Assembly: GCA_025267735.1 (NCBI GenBank)
Contig: CM046299.1
Location: 14,840,232 to 14,904,231, forward strand
Reading direction: 5' to 3'
Length of the DNA stretch: 64,000 nt
Source: Mactra quadrangularis
Taxonomy: Eukaryota > Mollusca > Bivalvia > Venerida > Mactridae
Shown piece after piece: positions 39,350-53,838 of this stretch. Within the stretch, counting starts at the first letter, position 1, and each line of letters opens with the position of its first letter. The notes under the pieces were generated by a model. The model was given only the letters and a program-made list of their open reading frames with translations. It did no database searches and was not told the origin of the DNA. Made by a program: the position numbers and the translations under genes.

Positions 39350-42300
39350 TACATTGTTCGAAAACTAAATTATCATTGAAGTACATTTTTGCTTATCTAG
39401 TTAACTTTAAATCGTTTTACAATTGCCTAAGATTAATAAATTCTGCTAAAATATAATGAAAAAATTATTAGAAATGAAATATGTTATAAAGTTGGGTCAG
39501 CATAGTCGCTAACTGAAATTTTACAGAATATATTTTCCTTTAAGTACAAAAATGAGAAGTTTACACATGATTTTCAATTTGACCAATTAAATACACATGT
39601 ATATATCCATTTGACGTTAGTAAACGCATTTGTGATCGCAATACGGAACAACAAAGTACTTTCAGTGATTTGTCTCATATATATGAAGAAATACGTTGCT
39701 AGTTAACAATCCCATGTAATTGTTGTTATATTCTTGAGTTATCAAGATTTGATTGATTAGAATGTCTGCTATTGACATTTACATTAAAATGATAAACAAG
39801 TCTAATAACATAACATTGGTGTTTTATAAGATTGTTTTAAGATTGTGCAACAGTTAACAGTCTGGGATGGAAGTAACACTTTAATAGTTAAACAACAATT
39901 TTGCACATTGTAATGTCCTATTGCCTACAGAATGTAATAATATTCTATGTGCACTGATCTTCAATCTTAATCCACTTATGATAGGAGATAGATATAAAAC
40001 AGAACAGATCAGAATTGTTTACATGGTACATACTAGTCACAATAGCATACACGTATACAATGAATATAAACTGCCAAAGTTTTTGTTTAAAATCTGGAAT
40101 AATCAGTACTTGTTATAAACAAATATCAATATTTAGCAGTACGTGGAGAAAAATCGAAAATATATTACTGTTTTAGTTACAATACATAAATCTAACCTAG
40201 ATGATTTAAGATAGTGTTTTAATGCGAATTGCTTTCTCAGAATATAATGCAAGATTTAGGAAATAATTGAAATAAGGTTTAATATAAAATTTACGATTGT
40301 TTGAATCGGCTGGACAGGTAAGGACAAAATGGTATTCATCATCAATAACTTAAAGATTACGAATCTGACAATACCATTTATTTCCGTGAATATTATTACT
40401 AGAGTACCACACATTACTTATGTAGACACCTAAGACTCTAGATATAAATGTACGTAAATCAACTGACATTGTTAACATGAACTACCTTAACAAAATTGGA
40501 TGGCATTTGTTACATTTGTGTTGTACTAGCCAATAGATTGATAGTAAATGACATTTGAGGAACTCATGTTTAAGCAAAGCATTCGTTAACAATAGCCTTA
40601 TTTGTCCAATATTTGTATCAAGTACTACTGCTAATGTCATTCAAATAAGAAAGTGTCTGGCGGTTTTTAATCTCTTTCAAGGAAATTAACCACCGCTCCT
40701 AGGAACTTGTATAAATGGAAGACGAACAATCCATCAATTAATGTAGAATAATGTATTGAGACTTTTGTTACACTCACCGTCACAAGTAGGTCTCATTCAT
40801 ATTGTCGGCGTTGTACTTCATCAACGGAATTTCTAATCGAATATATTTCTGTTTGCAAGTGAACTGGTTCGTTACAAGTTATTGATAGCTGCCGTGAAGC
40901 GAATACCAAATTGATTGGTGTACTAATATCAAACCTTCTGAGTTCAGATGATACTTTTTTAAAAATTAGATTTCATAATGTTGTCAACTTTTACGACTAC
41001 TTGCTCACATGTCTAATCTTCATATTTGAATTACACTATTTAACATAAAGTAATAAGTTAGGGGGAATTGCCTGCGCTGACAAATAAGACAAAGAGTCAT
41101 TAACTGTCGTACCGATATATTCTTAAATCAGTGACAGAGTGTAATTATTTCGAGCCCATTAAGGAAACTGATGAAATTTACCATTTTTTTCACTATCGAA
41201 TCTGCATTATTATTTAATTGCAAAAGTGAATCACTAACAGTTGACATTACAGTTTTGTTGCAAGGCAATTCTAACTATTTTGTTACTACATTGCGAGTGT
41301 TAGTTTCTAAAAAGTTATACAAATCACTATTACATCAATAGTTGACAATTCAATTTTTGTCATGCCCATATAGGTTAAACAATCCATAATAACTACTCAG
41401 TTGCATTTAGTTTCGACATCATGCTATAATACTGTTGCATTAATACCTGACATAAAAAAGAAGTTGCTAATGCATTATAATTATGCCATCTGAATTGATT
41501 ACCATGCTTCTTAATTGTTATAACTTACCTATATATGAAATGTCACATGAGTGTATAGCAAAGGTTTAAACCAAACGCAAAACCACGTTTTTTTAGATAA
41601 AACCCTTCTTCTATTCATGACTATTTATTTCGTCATTTGGCATGTAATGCATGAGTTATAGCCAAATTATATGATAGGATGTAGTATCATACTAAGCCTG
41701 TTTTTACATAAAACAAAACAAAACCAGGGACGTTAAATTTTTTTTAAATAATAGCTATTTCATTTAATCAAGTTTATCTCTCATATATCTTTAATCCTTT
41801 TATAATACTGACTTGGTTTGAAATTAATCTAATGAACGAAATAACACTGACCGAAAACAGTGTAACCATCCATTATATTTATATATACTTTTCCGACTCA
41901 TGATTGTCCGTTTTTCTCAATGTACCGATGTTTTGTTAATGTTTTTTTCTCAATTTTTATTTCAGTACAATTTTATACTATTTGATACATAAATGATATA
42001 CATTATAACAACTGCATTTAAAAAGGCACTAACTAAATATGCCAAGAGACCACATCACATTGATTTGCTACATCTGGTATTTGGTTGTCCTATCAAATAT
42101 GCTTTACATTATATACATTTGTACTGATAAAACGTATTTAAAAACAAACATGAAACATAACACGGCTTTGCATAGTAGAAAAAAGAGACATAAGGTTTAA
42201 GAATGGTTGTTTTGGAAATCAGGGGATGAAAAAAAAAATTTCGGCAAAGCAGTACAAACTCTGTTACCCTCCGTTATGATGAAGTGAACTTCGTAAATAA

Positions 42301-43190
42301 GAGAATATGTTTAACGTAACGAAGCGTCATTCAAAATTTGATTAAATTGAACCACTTGCTAAAGCAACCTGGCGATGCAATGGCAGATATTATTGGTGTT
42401 TAAGAAGATAAAAGCTAGGATATGAAAGTACCGGACAGAGAAAATGCTACTTAAATTGTCCTCGTGCTGTTTTACATTATACGCAATTCAATCAGTAAGT
42501 CTTGTGTCGTCTTTTTAATCAACAGCCAATATAGAGGTCTTGTCATTTCAAGAGTATGATGTGATTGATTAAAACCTCTGTTTATGGCATTTCATCTGAT
42601 TACATTGGCTAGACGTAAAGCGATATTGTAATTATAAATGAATCGACCGAGGCCAACATTAATTTGCGAATGTCAGTGGATCACACCTTGGTCTTATAAA
42701 TGATGAAAATTCAAATTAATCTTACCTAATTTCGGAATTGATACTTGCTGGTGCAATGAATGAGCATACATATTTTTCCAGTTCCTGAGGAAATATCGAC
42801 TTGTCAGGCATTTTATAAACACATGAAATAATATTATATCTTGATTTTTTGTATACTAATATTGGTATCAAAGAATATAATTGCCGTGGTAGAACATGCG
42901 TTAGTTCAGCTACCTTTTCTTAGATTTCACCTGCAATATGAGTTTTTTTTCTGTGAATCAAATATTTTGATATCTTATCAACAGACTACGTTTTGTGCTT
43001 CGAAACAACGATCCTTAGTAAATTGAAAGTATTATATTTAATTTATTTAATGAAGTGGTTAAATTGCCATCAGGGTAGTAGTGTTTTGTGTGTCACATTG
43101 TAATAAATCTACATTAAGGGGTCTACTAAACGCGTTTGTATCCCTTGTTATATGTTATATATGTATATACGGTATGTTTGAAAATCAAAG
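39350..43190. other. Unannotated AT-rich DNA
   Basis: No gene, RNA or repeat recognised in about 3.8 kb. Confidence 0.5.
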
Positions 43191-43204
43191 AAAGGTCATG
43201 TAAC

Positions 43205-43430
43205 AGAATGAGCAGTAGTCCAGTGGTCAGACGTGCTCTTAAGGATCGAGAAGTCCTTGGTTCGAATCTTACTAAGGGCACTGCTAGTTTCCTTGAACAA
43301 GAAATTACCTGCGATTGCTTCTCTCCACCAAGGTGTATATGGTACCTGTTAGGGTCATGCACTGTGTGCTGTGACTTCAATCTGCGCCGTATGTTAACAG
43401 CTGGTGTGTGACTCGATGATCGGGGAGGTT
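43205..43430 (+). mobile_element. tRNA-derived SINE (family S2)
   Basis: The plus-strand head carries TAGTCCAGTGGTCAGACG (A box) and GGTTCGAATC (B box), spaced as in a tRNA. The body reads GGGCACTGCTAGTTTCCTTG, CACCAAGGTGTATATGGTAC, CTGTTAGGGTCATGCACTG and TTAACAGCTGGTGTGTGAC. The body differs from S1, so this is a second SINE family. I recall closely similar elements in bivalve genomes but cannot name the family. The 84- and 91-codon open frames over it are incidental. Confidence 0.8.
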
Positions 43431-46400
43431 ATTGTCAACAGTCGACTGAATAGTGATACTAGAAGTAGACTTTAAAAACCTTGCTTAAACTTAAAAAAAT
43501 ATCCCTGTGGACACTGGACAGTACTCATGATTGTTGAAGTATTTTCAAACCAAAATCCCCAAAGGTATGTGGAACTTTTATATTGCATACAATCCATATG
43601 GATAGATATTGTTTCATACGCGAGAGTCGGTATGGGATTACAAATTAGTAGCTTTGTTAGGTATAGAAGAAATTGACCGGTGTGTAATAAACATTTCTAA
43701 GCGTACTATGTTTAAATTAAAATCATATTGCGAAACAAACATTGACATATCTATCATTGATAAGGCTAAGTAAGAACCATTAGATAACATTTAATTAGTT
43801 AAAACAAAAACAAAAACTAATAGTCTTCGAATTAAAAAAAGTTACTATTAACACATACGTAGTTCTTCTATCATTGTTTTTGTTTTGCTAATTTAATTAT
43901 CCTCGATATATCTCTCATTATAGTAGATATAATTTCATTAAAAATAGAACACATAATCTCTTTTCGCAGACTTTGCTGACTGTTTGAGAGGTTAAAGCCA
44001 CTATATGAAGATGTATTCATTAACAGTAGACTTGAAAACATTTTTATAAACAAGTTATCAAAATATAACATGTATTAGAGTACAATAAACAGTTCAAATC
44101 AATCCGCTTTATAATTTCAGTTTGGCCAAATGTCTATTTCTTTAAACAGTGGGATACTTTTATAAAAACACAATTTATACATTTACATTTCAATATACCT
44201 GATCTAAAAAAGTTAAAGAGCTTGAGTATATGATTCTGAGCTTTGTCAGTAATAAGACTTCATCTTAAACCTACTGTAAACAAAACTATTGTTTCAAGTA
44301 TTGACAACCAAATTATAGTTTTGGTTTTGATCCTCTTTTACTTTAAACTTCCATAAATAACACATATAAGCAATATTTGCATTTACATGTATTAAGAAAA
44401 TCTTTTCTATTAGTGGTATTTGATGTCTATTTTCTTTGCATTCCAAAACTAGTATTACTTTTAATAATAAGGCTTTAGATACATTCTGGGAATTGGGATT
44501 CTGGTATATATGTCGATATGACATGGTTTTTTCTATGTACGCTAAAAACAACCCCACTGTAGCTTAGCGTTCCCCGATGTATCAACAATTTGGTTTGATT
44601 TAAAAATAATAAGTTCATTTTGTACTTTTCTCAAAAGAAGGTTAAAATATGCTCTCGATGGATTTTGGATTTGTCGTTTTATCTTTGAATATAGATGAAT
44701 TACTTAACTGTACTCTAACTTGAAAACACACTTTTAGTTTAGAACACATTTTAATTTTTAAATAACATCTTAAAATATTTTGCGTGATATTTACATCTGG
44801 AAATGTGTTTAACACTGCCCGGAATTTTAGAAACGGTTGTGGTTGAAAGCACTGTTATGAGATGACGACTATATTGAGTTGAGAAAAATGTGGTTCGTAC
44901 CATTGCACAAATAACATTTAGAATTTCAGATGTGGAGATGTGGGAATTGAGACAAAAAGCTGTGTGCTTAAGCTACTGTTAGGTGTATATACGAACGATA
45001 TTGAATTTCTTAGAATCTTAAAATACAATATCACGTGTTTGCTTCATTATATTTATGGCATGCCATGTTTTAGAAACAATACTTTGAAACAGTTATCTAA
45101 GTAAGAAAACTAAATTACTAGTATTTTAGATTGAATTTAAAAATCAAATTTGCATAATTACAAAAGAAATCGAATGTAAATATAAATTGTTACATTATAA
45201 ACAAATACGGAACCGTGACACATATTTTGTTTAGAAAAATAATAAAATGTAAAATATTGTAATTACTGTTTAAGCAATTTCCATTCATATTTAGATTGTG
45301 GCAAACGTTTTTATATTTTCGATTAAGTCATCGTGTTAAACAATGCTTGCCTGCCTGCCTACTATCAATTGCTGCTCTAATTACGACGTTAATCAGTGTA
45401 AAAATATTGCTTACGACGAATAATGTAACAAAAGCATGTTCAGTGTTTTTATATAATGAATAATGTAAGCTTTGATTGCGTTACGTCGTGCGAAAAGTTA
45501 AACAGCATAACCGCTGCAGAGTGGCTCTTTACAGGACAAACCCTCTGCACAAAAACAATTTTTGATATTTCTCGAAGGCATAATTTTAATTGAAGCTAAC
45601 CTCTGTAGAGCAACAATCTCTTAACAGCAACATATTTATGTTCCTCCCAGTGGGTGTTCTTCATGAGATGTTGTGCTGTGCTGTAGGCAAAATTGCAGTA
45701 TGATTTTTGTATTCTTTATCACTCATGTTACAATCTTACAATGATTTAAACAGCAGTATCAAATCGTATAGCAGCTGTGGTATTATATTATCTGGCATTT
45801 TCTTGTTTTCCATGGCGACTTTCCAAGATTGACTTAGATTTTTGCATTGGTTAGCAGTCGTTGCTGGTCATTCGTATTCGTTGGAATTTAGTCGTCTAGG
45901 TGTGATGAGATATTTTGATATTTAAGTTGATATGAATAAAGGTTCAATGCCGAATACCGCAACATGAGTGTGTCATAAATAATGCAACTAGTCATGCCGT
46001 TTGTATTTACATGTCATACGTAATACATTTTAAACATACACCGACGAGTTCTTTGACTTTTCGTTTAATAATAGTGTAAAATAGAGAAGTGTATCTCACA
46101 TTTAAATTAAAAGTTCAACTTTACTTAGTTGCTGTTAATTTGAAATAAAACTTTTTTTAATGAAATCAATGTAATTCTCTCGAGAAATATCTGACTTCAT
46201 TTCCTATCATATTATACTCTTGCATATCCCAAATGGTTTTGAATAATATTTAAAAATGCTTTTAAACACGAGCAATACGTAATTACTTATCCCACGTGCT
46301 CTACAGTTTTCGAGTTTTATTGTTCTTCATATATAATTATTTGATTTGTTTAACATGTTGGCAATCTCTGGAGTCGAGCTTAGGCACCCACATGACATTC

Positions 46401-47295
46401 TGGGCATGCGCGGTAGTGTCGCACCAGTCGATGTAAACAAACAGCGATAACAGCGTTCTTAGTTACAATGTAGAAACCGTATTTATACAGTTTTTGAAGT
46501 ATTGGGATGAATCGTCCAATGAGAGCAGTTTTTACAATTTTCCGGCATTATAAGTGACAGATTTGAAAACAAAACATTTCGTAAATGAATAATAACAAAT
46601 GCTAATCTTTTGTAAAAACAGATAAATGACATAAAAATCCCATTTATCCTGTCTAGTTTAATTACGTTGTGCTATTGTCATTTATCTTTTTACGTCATAC
46701 TCTCGTTCAATCGCCTTAAATTGGAGAGTACACATTAGAGGCAATTTGCCACACTAGGTTCACATTTTCGGTGATAGTTTATACATAATGTCGTGGAATG
46801 GGATTGAACACAGAAAATGTTTTTATGATAATGATAACGATGATAATGTCGTCACCACAGTCAGTGTTACAAGAATAAGAATATCCGTTTGTAAATCCTA
46901 GGTGATTGTACCCAAGACCGATTATTAGAATTTGCCTTATTGGTTTCATTCAGTCGTGTTTGCATTAAACCGGGTGTACGAGTCTGTATGATTTGTTTTA
47001 GTTTCTCTAGAGATATGATAATGGAAATAATTGCTTAACAATTTTTTGTAATCATGTTCAATAATAATTACCTAATATATATACATGAAGATCTTTTCTT
47101 CACTCAGTCTGTCAGTTTTGCGAGTAATTGGTTAAACTTTGAAATGCACATTTTTTAACCGTCTTGAGACAAGGCTGTTTACTTTTTTATGTTTTAACGT
47201 TTTGTTTATCTTAATTCCGTGTCTATTTGAACTTCACCATGAGCAGAATTTACGTTTGAAATTTGCATCTTAAATAACCGATATCAACATACAAG
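43431..47295. other. Unannotated AT-rich DNA
   Basis: No gene recognised. A weak foldback pairs TTAATTAGTTAAAACAAAAA (43791) with TTTTGTTTTGCTAATTTAAT (43878). A GC-richer patch near 46.4 kb is listed separately. Confidence 0.5.
46401..46416. promoter_or_regulatory. NRF1-like GCATGCGC site (speculative)
   Basis: GGGCATGCGCGG resembles the NRF1 consensus YGCGCAYGCGCR, in a short GC-richer patch of an AT-rich region. No start codon, exon or TATA element can be tied to it. It could as easily be part of an unrecognised repeat. Confidence 0.2.
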
Positions 47296-47540
47296 TATCA
47301 ACAAAAATAATTCTATAAACCTGCCACATCGGTTGTTGAACCGCTGGAATCATTTGAAGAAAACTTCAAATAATTTTTGAATGTTGCGTTCTTATCGTTT
47401 TAATGTAAAAGCATGATCCACCATTATGACAGGAAATAATGCATAAAAGGCACATTATGCTGTTCTTTAATTTCTTACTATGATCTATTTTTACCTTAAA
47501 TTTAGCATTATCTCTATGTTTCTCAGCAATATTCAACTTA
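47296..47540 (+). repeat. Dispersed repeat R3, copy 1
   Basis: Same-orientation match to 52384-52640. Shared words: GTATCAA, (C/A)ACTG or CCTG followed by C(C/T)ACATCGGTTGTT, TGGAAT(C/T)ATT and TTTCTCAGCAAT. Diverged and without a reading frame. Confidence 0.55.
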
Positions 47541-49498
47541 TAGACGCTTGTCTTACAACAGGTGGTAAAACAAATAAATTCAATGAATAAAAATGCATGC
47601 TGTTTTACTGCTATTATATTCAAATTCTTGTCTATCAATATTGGAAAACTGAACATTATACGTTTATAATATCATATATACTCTTAGGGGATTTAAATAT
47701 GATATTTACATCGTTGCTGGTCTGAAAAAAATACGAGATAAAAACGACTTATATCTCTGTTAAATGTGCATATGATTTGAATGAATATTTTTAATATTGT
47801 TTATACATTACGTTATGTTGTAAATGCTGCTTCTGATTGGTTTAAATTATCAGAATAGTCTGGATTACATGCCCCTTACCAATATCCTTATCGGGCCAGG
47901 CAAACCGTAATCATGCGCTTTAGAATTATTGATGTGCATATACGCGGTTGTATTCCGGCAATCTCTGATTAAGCTCTTTTAAGATTACTTGAGAAAAATC
48001 TATATGATAATCTAGGTAAGCATTGTCTCATGTTATCCTTAGCGTGCTATATCTTTTGCATGTATTGAATAATTTGGGGGAAAGTGTGGAAAGCAATGAT
48101 CATAAAAACGACATATTTATTTTAAATCAAATATATAAAGAAGCATGCAATGAACTGTCATTTTTATTTGTCAAAACTACTTAGACAAATGCCTTAATGG
48201 CTATACAATAATGGCTAAAAATCTATGTTGAAAGCTCAGAAACATCTTTTTGGTAAAACAACTTTTTCCTAATATCTTTATAATATGTATGTATGATAGA
48301 CATTACTTGGACAACATCATTGCATTGCATTGATTGATTATTCAAGCTTGATATTGCACATTATGTACGTTTAGATACTGAGATTTTTTATACGTTTCTC
48401 TGGCGATATTTAGTATGTGACATACTTTTATTTGCTTGGTTCAACTTGATTTCAGGCCCAATTGTAGCATTGAAGTACCGGCTGACGTGACGTGTATAAA
48501 TACTGTTTTATGTTTAAGAGCTAATATCAAAAAGATTTCAATTTAGGCATATTTGAAACAATCGATGATATTGGCAAAAATGCATCCGTGATATACAGTA
48601 ATTGATTGAACAGCTGAAAATGTTGACAAATTTCATTTTTCCTGGTTCATTAAACCGATTTATTTGCTTGAAATGATTCACTAAGTGCATTGTCTACTTG
48701 TTTCAAAAGTATATTGAACAATTGCGTGATGCACACGTTTACAATAGCGTTTTACATCAACACAATAATTTATTAGCAAGTAATCAGCATAAACATGACA
48801 ATCATTATGATAGGATTAGTACTAAATATGTCAATACTTACGCATTAATTCCATAAACAGGTGTCAGACAAACGCGATGAATCAATAAAACTTGAATTTA
48901 CGATTGTTAGAGAATTGAAGAACGGTAAACAACTGTTTTCTAATGAGGAGTCTTCGTCAGTTAAATTAATTGCTGATTTACAGAGTGGATGTGAACTTAT
49001 TACTTACATATTACTTATATGTCTTTATACCAAGCAATGATCTATTTAACATATTTGAACTAGCATAGATAAAATATTCCAATATTCTATATCAACATTA
49101 TTTCCAATATGAAAGTATGAAGCAGCTGTTCTGATTTATTTACTAAATCAGCACACGTCGTGTTTGTCAATGAATATTCATTGTAATATTTTTAATGATG
49201 TATTAATATTAGAATGGTTTAAAAATAATGACGGCAAATTTATGTTGAATTATTCAAATTAAGAACCTATATGTACTTGAAACAGAACAAAAATATATTT
49301 TCTATAGTGTGAACAATTTCAATATCAATAAAAACATTTAATTTCTTTAGTTATAAAAATCGCATCACTATTAACAGACATCCTCCTGGTTTAAATATAA
49401 AATACCATGTTAACAATATTGCCTAAACTGTCCACTGCGACAGACCATTTCTTCATATTTTGACAGTAATTTGTCGTATATTAATACCTTTCATTAAA
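47541..49498. other. Unannotated AT-rich DNA
   Basis: No gene or repeat recognised. Confidence 0.5.
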
Positions 49499-49620
49499 GG
49501 AACAGAACAGAACAGAATTTTATTTAGAAAAGTACAAAGTACATATTCATAAATAAATACAATAATAAATAACTTCCTTCATTATATTAAATGTCTACAA
49601 ATACTCGTTTCTTTTAGCCC
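49499..49620 (-). repeat. 3' end of a retroposon with (TTCTG)n tail
   Basis: On the minus strand the sequence runs TACTTTTCTAAATAAAATTC and then TGTTCTGTTCTGTTCC: a polyadenylation-like AATAAA followed by a short TTCTG repeat, a tail I recall from several invertebrate LINE and SINE families. No reverse transcriptase frame is found beyond it (towards 50 kb), so only the 3' end is recognisable. Confidence 0.45.
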
Positions 49621-50803
49621 TGGCGATAGATAAATGCCTTACTCAGGCTTAAATGTGATTGGGATGTGAACTAGATAGGTCTGTATTTTTTCATTTTGTT
49701 TGTTGATGTCCTGAGATACTGATTTACTGCATTATGAATCTGATGCATTTTAGTGCAAAACAGTATGGTTGGTTGAATTATGTTCTAACGTGGCTAACTG
49801 TTAATCAATGAATTGGTATTTTGACTTTCGAATGAGACTAAAATCTAATCTAGAAATTGGAAAAAACTTCCCTATCGATACCTCAAGAAAGTTGTTTGCA
49901 ACTGGAAACATGTTGTGCTAAGTATTGGAAAGCAACTGTCTAGATATCCACACCTCTCCTCGGACAATACTAAGTATACTACACGCAGCGATGTGATTAA
50001 GAAAGAAACCAACAATATATAACACAAAGAAAACGAAATCAAACAATTATAGAGACAAAACAAAACAATCAACATAATGTTAAGTGGAGTGCCAGATAAC
50101 TATTTTCACTGACATTTATCATTTCATTCCTAATATTGACTGGTTAATTGAGTCCACTGATCAGCTATATCAAATAAAGCATACAGTGTGCTCGGACGAC
50201 TCATTGCAATCAAATAAACCCAAATACAAATATTCATGTTGAACTGTCAGATATATAGTTAATATTTGGTCGTTTTGAAGCGTTCATAATAAGCTTGACA
50301 AAACAAGCAAAATTATACGAAATTTCTTCGAACAAGTGATTTTATTATGTTTCGATGAAGAATGCATTGAACATTCTATTGAACAGATTTTTGTCATCAT
50401 TACTATATTATTGATTTTTTTATTTTCACTTCGTTATAATAGTTGCTGTTATTTTTTTTAATCTAATATTAATTATTTAGGTTAGATTCGAAGTACCGCT
50501 GACAATTCAATAAAATATGTACCCAGCGAGATCTAGAGATTCTTAGATATTACAACTGACTCGCTGGAGACAATAATTCCTGTGACCGAATGCTTAAAAT
50601 TTCTACTACAACTGAAATAATAATTCTTAATTCTTTAAATAATTTCGATTCATCACTATTTTTTTCTAAAAGTACTTTGATGCTGTAATTTAAATAAATG
50701 AAATTATAAATCAATGCACTCGTATTTTCCCAAAGGAAATTATGACGCATTTATCTCCGAAGTGGGTTATGTCAATTATGAAATGATAATACAGTGTTCA
50801 CGA
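49621..50803. other. Unannotated AT-rich DNA
   Basis: No gene or repeat recognised. Confidence 0.5.
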
Positions 50804-51108
50804 ATATGTAGTTTTGCGTTGAACCTGAACCACTATAAACCGTAAATATCTATAATACTACAACATTGACTGTGCTTAGATTTTTCACACAATAAACAGA
50901 TGAATAAAAAATCCATAGGCTGTAATACAATATTGCATTGCGTGTCTATGGAAAGTATGTTATGTAATTGAAGAAAAGTTGTGATTTTTTTGGATTTGAG
51001 AAGGAAAATGCTAGTTATGATCACATACACAAATTCAATTAATTCCATCCAATAGTTATTGGGAAATTTCATGTTTTTAGAGGTCTAGGTTCAACGCAAA
51101 GCACATAT
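50804..51108. mobile_element. MITE-like element with ~28-bp inverted ends
   Basis: Left TATGTAGTTTTGCGTTGAAC then CTGAACC; right end, reverse complemented, TATGTGCTTTGCGTTGAACC then TAGACC. Target-site bases are ambiguous because the ends are AT-rich. The interior (about 250 bp) is noncoding; a 79-codon minus-strand frame there shows no motif. Confidence 0.6.
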
Positions 51109-51686
51109 AGCGTCAAAAGCAAGATTTGATTTTTAGAGAAATTCCAACGGAATATGGAGCGATCATTTTTATGGCTTAATGTTTAGCTTTTATATTCTAT
51201 AAGACGATGTATTCAAGTAGCTGCGTCTATTAAATGCGTTCGCAAAGAAAAAAAAAGACTTGACTTTTGTAAGTCATAAAAATAAAAGTCTAGTACGTGA
51301 TAACGATATGCGGTTAAAATTACTTAATTAAATGCTGCATTGTAAAAATATACTTTAAGCCATGCATTTATGCATCGGAATAATTTAAACTATCTGAATG
51401 CTGCAGATTTGAACAAAAAAGTTCTAATAATTATATACGTATACTAGTACAAATCCAATAGACACGCAATTTTAATCGAAACATATTCTAAGGAGACATA
51501 TATTAGACTACGTGTTGTTTATAGGCAATTTTAGTAAATAACTCTTTATTAGTTATCGTCAATAACACACCCAGGTACATTAATGAGAGAGAATAATTAT
51601 TTGTTTTGTTTTTAAATTGTTTCCACTAATTTAAGCCTATGACAACAGTTTAATTTCTGATGGTAATGTTTCTCAAAATGGTATTA

Positions 51687-52140
51687 CAGTATAACCGGCA
51701 ATTAGCAACCACTGAATGGAAGTGGCTAGATTGGCTGCTTACAGCAAGTGGCCACTTTAACCAGGTTCAGATATTATTACTTCGATTAATTCATTGTTAA
51801 TAGCTAATTATTAATGTAGCTTCTTAAAAATGATCTTCGAATAGGGCACAAGTGACAACGTCAGTTGTAAATTGGAGGTCTTACTCCATGTGATGACATT
51901 ATAAGTTTTGACCGTTAAAAGATTAAAGTGGCTTGTTTTCACACGTCTGAGCTATTATATAATAATAGTGACACTTTGTTAATTCTGTGACCACTTAAAA
52001 CAGGTAAATTGGTAAGGAAATAGGTGACCACTGGTCACAAACAGCAGGTTGCTGGTTATCACAGGTTCCAAATTTTGTGATTTTATTTGGAAACCAAATT
52101 GTCTACTTATAACAGGTGGCTGTTAATGAAGGGTATACTG
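51687..52140. mobile_element. TA-flanked MITE with CAGTATAACC ends, 454 bp
   Basis: Left CAGTATAACCGGCAATTAGC then AACCAC; right end, reverse complemented, CAGTATACCCTTCATTAACA then GCCAC. TA lies on both sides (51685-51686 and 52141-52142). CAGTA-type ends with TA targets fit the pogo/Tigger branch of Tc1/mariner. The subterminal regions are built of repeated variants of GTGGCCACTT, AACCAGGTT and GTGACCACT, likely protein-binding repeats. No coding capacity. Confidence 0.7.
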
Positions 52141-52383
52141 TATTTCATAATTTCAAGTCGATTGTAAAACACATTATAGAGATAAATACCAAACAAAATA
52201 TTGTTTTTATTTATAAACATATACTCCTTAAATGTTTATTAATAATAAAACCGGTATGATTAATCAAGAACAGAAAGGAGTAATAACGACGTTTAATTTC
52301 TTATATTTTTATCGAATTCCTTTTAGTTACGATAACGCTTTCATTTTATATGAAATTATAATAAGTATTACCAGTCCTGTTTT

Positions 52384-52640
52384 GTATCAAATCAACAATA
52401 TTTTATAACTGACCACAAAAAACTGCTACATCGGTTGTTTGACCTGTGGAATTATTAAAGGTTAAACTCAAAATAGATTTTTACTAACAAGCTCTGATAT
52501 CTTTAATGTTAAATACATGTTTTGCCACCTAAATAGACGGTAGTGAAGTTAAGCTACAATAATTGTTTACACTTTCTTTAGTATGTTGCCATATAAAACA
52601 CTTAAATTTTATCTTTCAGTTTCTCAGCAATTAGCTTAAT
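52384..52640 (+). repeat. Dispersed repeat R3, copy 2
   Basis: Partner of 47296-47540; shares CTACATCGGTTGTTTGACC (with small changes), GTGGAATTATT and GTTTCTCAGCAAT. Diverged. Confidence 0.55.
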
Positions 52641-53838
52641 GAACTAGAATAATGAAATACAAATTTAAAACGAAATTTAGAAATATTTTTGATCTTAAGT
52701 AAATACATATATCTATATGTTATTTCAAGTAATAAATAATTACAAAAAAATGAAATACGCTACTTTCTTACGCAATGTATTGACATATAATTAAACATAA
52801 TTATATAAAAATCATACCAAGTATATCAAATATGTATCAATTTTTTTAGCAATTACTGTATTAATATTTTCCATTTAAAATGTCACTGACACTAAACTTG
52901 ACTGTTTGATAATTGTAGCAAAAAAACGTACCATTTTAATTGCTGTTAATAAGTTATCTTTACAACGGCGGCTTATATTATACAGTTATTCCATATGTGA
53001 TTTAACAACTGTCTAATTATTGGCCAGAGGTGGAGGGAATAGTGTCAGGAAATATTATTGAAATCTTAAACAAATCATATTGGTAGATCACTTTTTGTTA
53101 CTCGATGTATTCTATAATCTGCATGAGATGTAAGTATGCCTGTATTTATTTGGAGAGTATTAAGTTAAGACAGCCATTCCTATATTATTTGTGCATTTCC
53201 AATCTAAGAAAATGTGAAAAATCATACCTCTTCAATTTGCTCAAAAGTTAGATTTTCTTGAAGACAAATCTATATTTTTTCAGATATGAAAGAGTTTCTC
53301 ATAAACTCTCAACCGTCAATTTTCTATACCAACTTGTGAAATTGGATCAAACTGCTTTGGTAACGGAGGTTAAATGCTTGATCAACTTTTAAATTAAAGA
53401 GCTACTGAATTCATATTCAATTATAATCTGTTTAAATATACTAACAAATAATGTCAATTGACTTACAATGTAGTTACAAAATTCTTTCCGGTACATATAT
53501 TGGGTGAAATGTCACAAAGTAACAGCATATCAAGACTAAATAAATCAGTCATACTTAGTTCTAATTCACTTTTTATTCAAAAGATATTTGGAACAAGAAA
53601 TTATTTCAGAAAACAGAACAATTGGTGAACAATAACTTATCAAGTCTTCTTTCGTTCAAAAAAAGCCACCTTAAGTTAAAATTGCGAGTTCCTTAAGCAA
53701 TAAGTTGCCTGTATTGAATGTTGTCAAATTGTAACGGAAGTTAATCAAGTCTTCAACGATTTCGAAACGTAAAAGATTCATGCTTATACCCTAAAAAGCT
53801 TGAAATTCTTGTGAATGCTTAAATTATCAATGCTCATA

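Noticed and set aside
43126..43411. 84- and 91-codon frames on both strands near 43.2 kb
   Set aside because: They lie over the S2 SINE and follow its tRNA-like head; not a gene.
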